A stretch of 64,000 nt of DNA from Aphelocoma coerulescens (Eukaryota > Chordata > Aves > Passeriformes > Corvidae), in the NCBI RefSeq assembly GCF_041296385.1, contig NC_091014.1:18699578-18763577 (forward strand), in the 5' to 3' direction. Positions 63,735 through 64,000 of this stretch are shown here, piece after piece. Made by a program: the position numbers and the translations under genes. Under the pieces are notes generated by a model. That model did not search any database. It was not told where the DNA came from and worked only from the letters and a program-made list of their open reading frames with translations. The first letter of the stretch is position 1; each line of letters starts with the position of its first letter.

Positions 63735-64000
63735 GGTTCTCCTGCAGCCAGGGGTACACACAGCTCAGCACAGCTGAGGTTCTCCTGCAGCCAGGGGTAC
63801 ACACAGCACAGCACAGCACAGCACAGCTGAGGTTCTCCTGCAGCCAGGGGTACACACAGCACAGCTCAGCACAGCACAGCTGAGGTTCTCCTGCAGCCAG
63901 GGGTACACACAGCACAGCTCAGCACAGCACAGCTGAGGTTCTCCTGCAGCCAGGGGTACACACAGCTCAGCACAGCTGAGGTTCTCCTGCAGCCAGGGGT
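63735..64000. repeat. Minisatellite with 43/53-bp units, open at window end
   Basis: Five complete units plus the start of a sixth. Each opens with GGTTCTCCTGCAGCCAGGGG then TACACACAG and closes with a variable run of CACAG/CTCAG pentamers ending AGCTGA. Unit starts are 63735, 63778, 63831, 63884, 63937 and 63980, so lengths are 43, 53, 53, 53 and 43 bp. The 10-bp difference equals two CAGCA-type pentamers, so a microsatellite is nested in the minisatellite. Unit sequences are otherwise nearly identical, pointing to recent expansion or ongoing homogenisation. Frames reading through it (Cys- and Leu-rich on the minus strand) are repeat artefacts. Confidence 0.95.

Noticed and set aside
63665..63915. 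Cys/Leu-rich repetitive frame suggestive of a cysteine-rich peptide
   Set aside because: It is a translation of the minisatellite; unit length differences and repetition explain it fully.
1..64000. CRISPR arrays, bacterial operons, phage or plasmid modules
   Set aside because: No regularly spaced identical repeats with unique spacers, no ribosome-binding-site/operon structure, and repeat content is that of a bird nuclear genome.

Overview
This 64 kb window looks like an AT-rich gene desert from a bird nuclear genome, most likely a songbird (passerine). The evidence is the repeat content. There are many fragments of CR1 non-LTR retrotransposons, the dominant bird LINE, on both strands with the usual CR1 3' end. 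There are also several solo LTRs of kinds I recognise as common in passerine genomes. The passerine assignment rests on my memory of these repeats, not on a database search. No cellular protein-coding gene, tRNA, rRNA, CRISPR array or bacterial feature can be supported. Every longer open frame is either a CR1 remnant, the antisense of a repeat, or a chance frame in low-complexity or GC-rich sequence.

Layout. 1-265: end of a passerine-type LTR cut by the window edge. 266-14150: mostly unique AT-rich sequence with one possible LTR near 5.3-5.6 kb. 14150-16062: the longest CR1 copy, retaining the reverse transcriptase FADD motif and split by a 275-bp TGTT...AACA element. 16-21 kb: two antisense CR1 fragments. 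21-39 kb: repeat-poor sequence with an LTR-like block (26.65-27.15 kb), a small CR1 tail (28.9 kb), a G-quadruplex-type tract (25.07 kb) and GC-rich patches (29.4 and 32.4 kb). 39.3-40.0 kb: a CR1 3' fragment. 40-44.8 kb: unique sequence.

44.8-59.5 kb is the repeat-dense part. It holds an LTR apparently interrupted by a CR1, a 1.35-kb minus-strand solo LTR with a perfect 5-bp target duplication, and a 518-bp minus-strand solo LTR with another. These are followed by a further plus-strand CR1, an antisense CR1, a 1.4-kb plus-strand LTR, two more antisense CR1 fragments, and a 1.1-kb minus-strand LTR. 59.5-63.7 kb is unique again. The window ends inside a minisatellite of 43- and 53-bp units (63735-64000) that continues beyond it.

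Nothing here works together as a pathway. The content is a record of retroelement insertion into a gene-poor region, with a few non-coding stretches that might be regulatory. I found no convincing new biological system. The observations most worth checking are the small element nested in the CR1, the solo LTRs with intact target duplications, the terminal minisatellite, the G-rich tract, and possible conserved non-coding blocks near 22.1, 40.5 and 60.2 kb.
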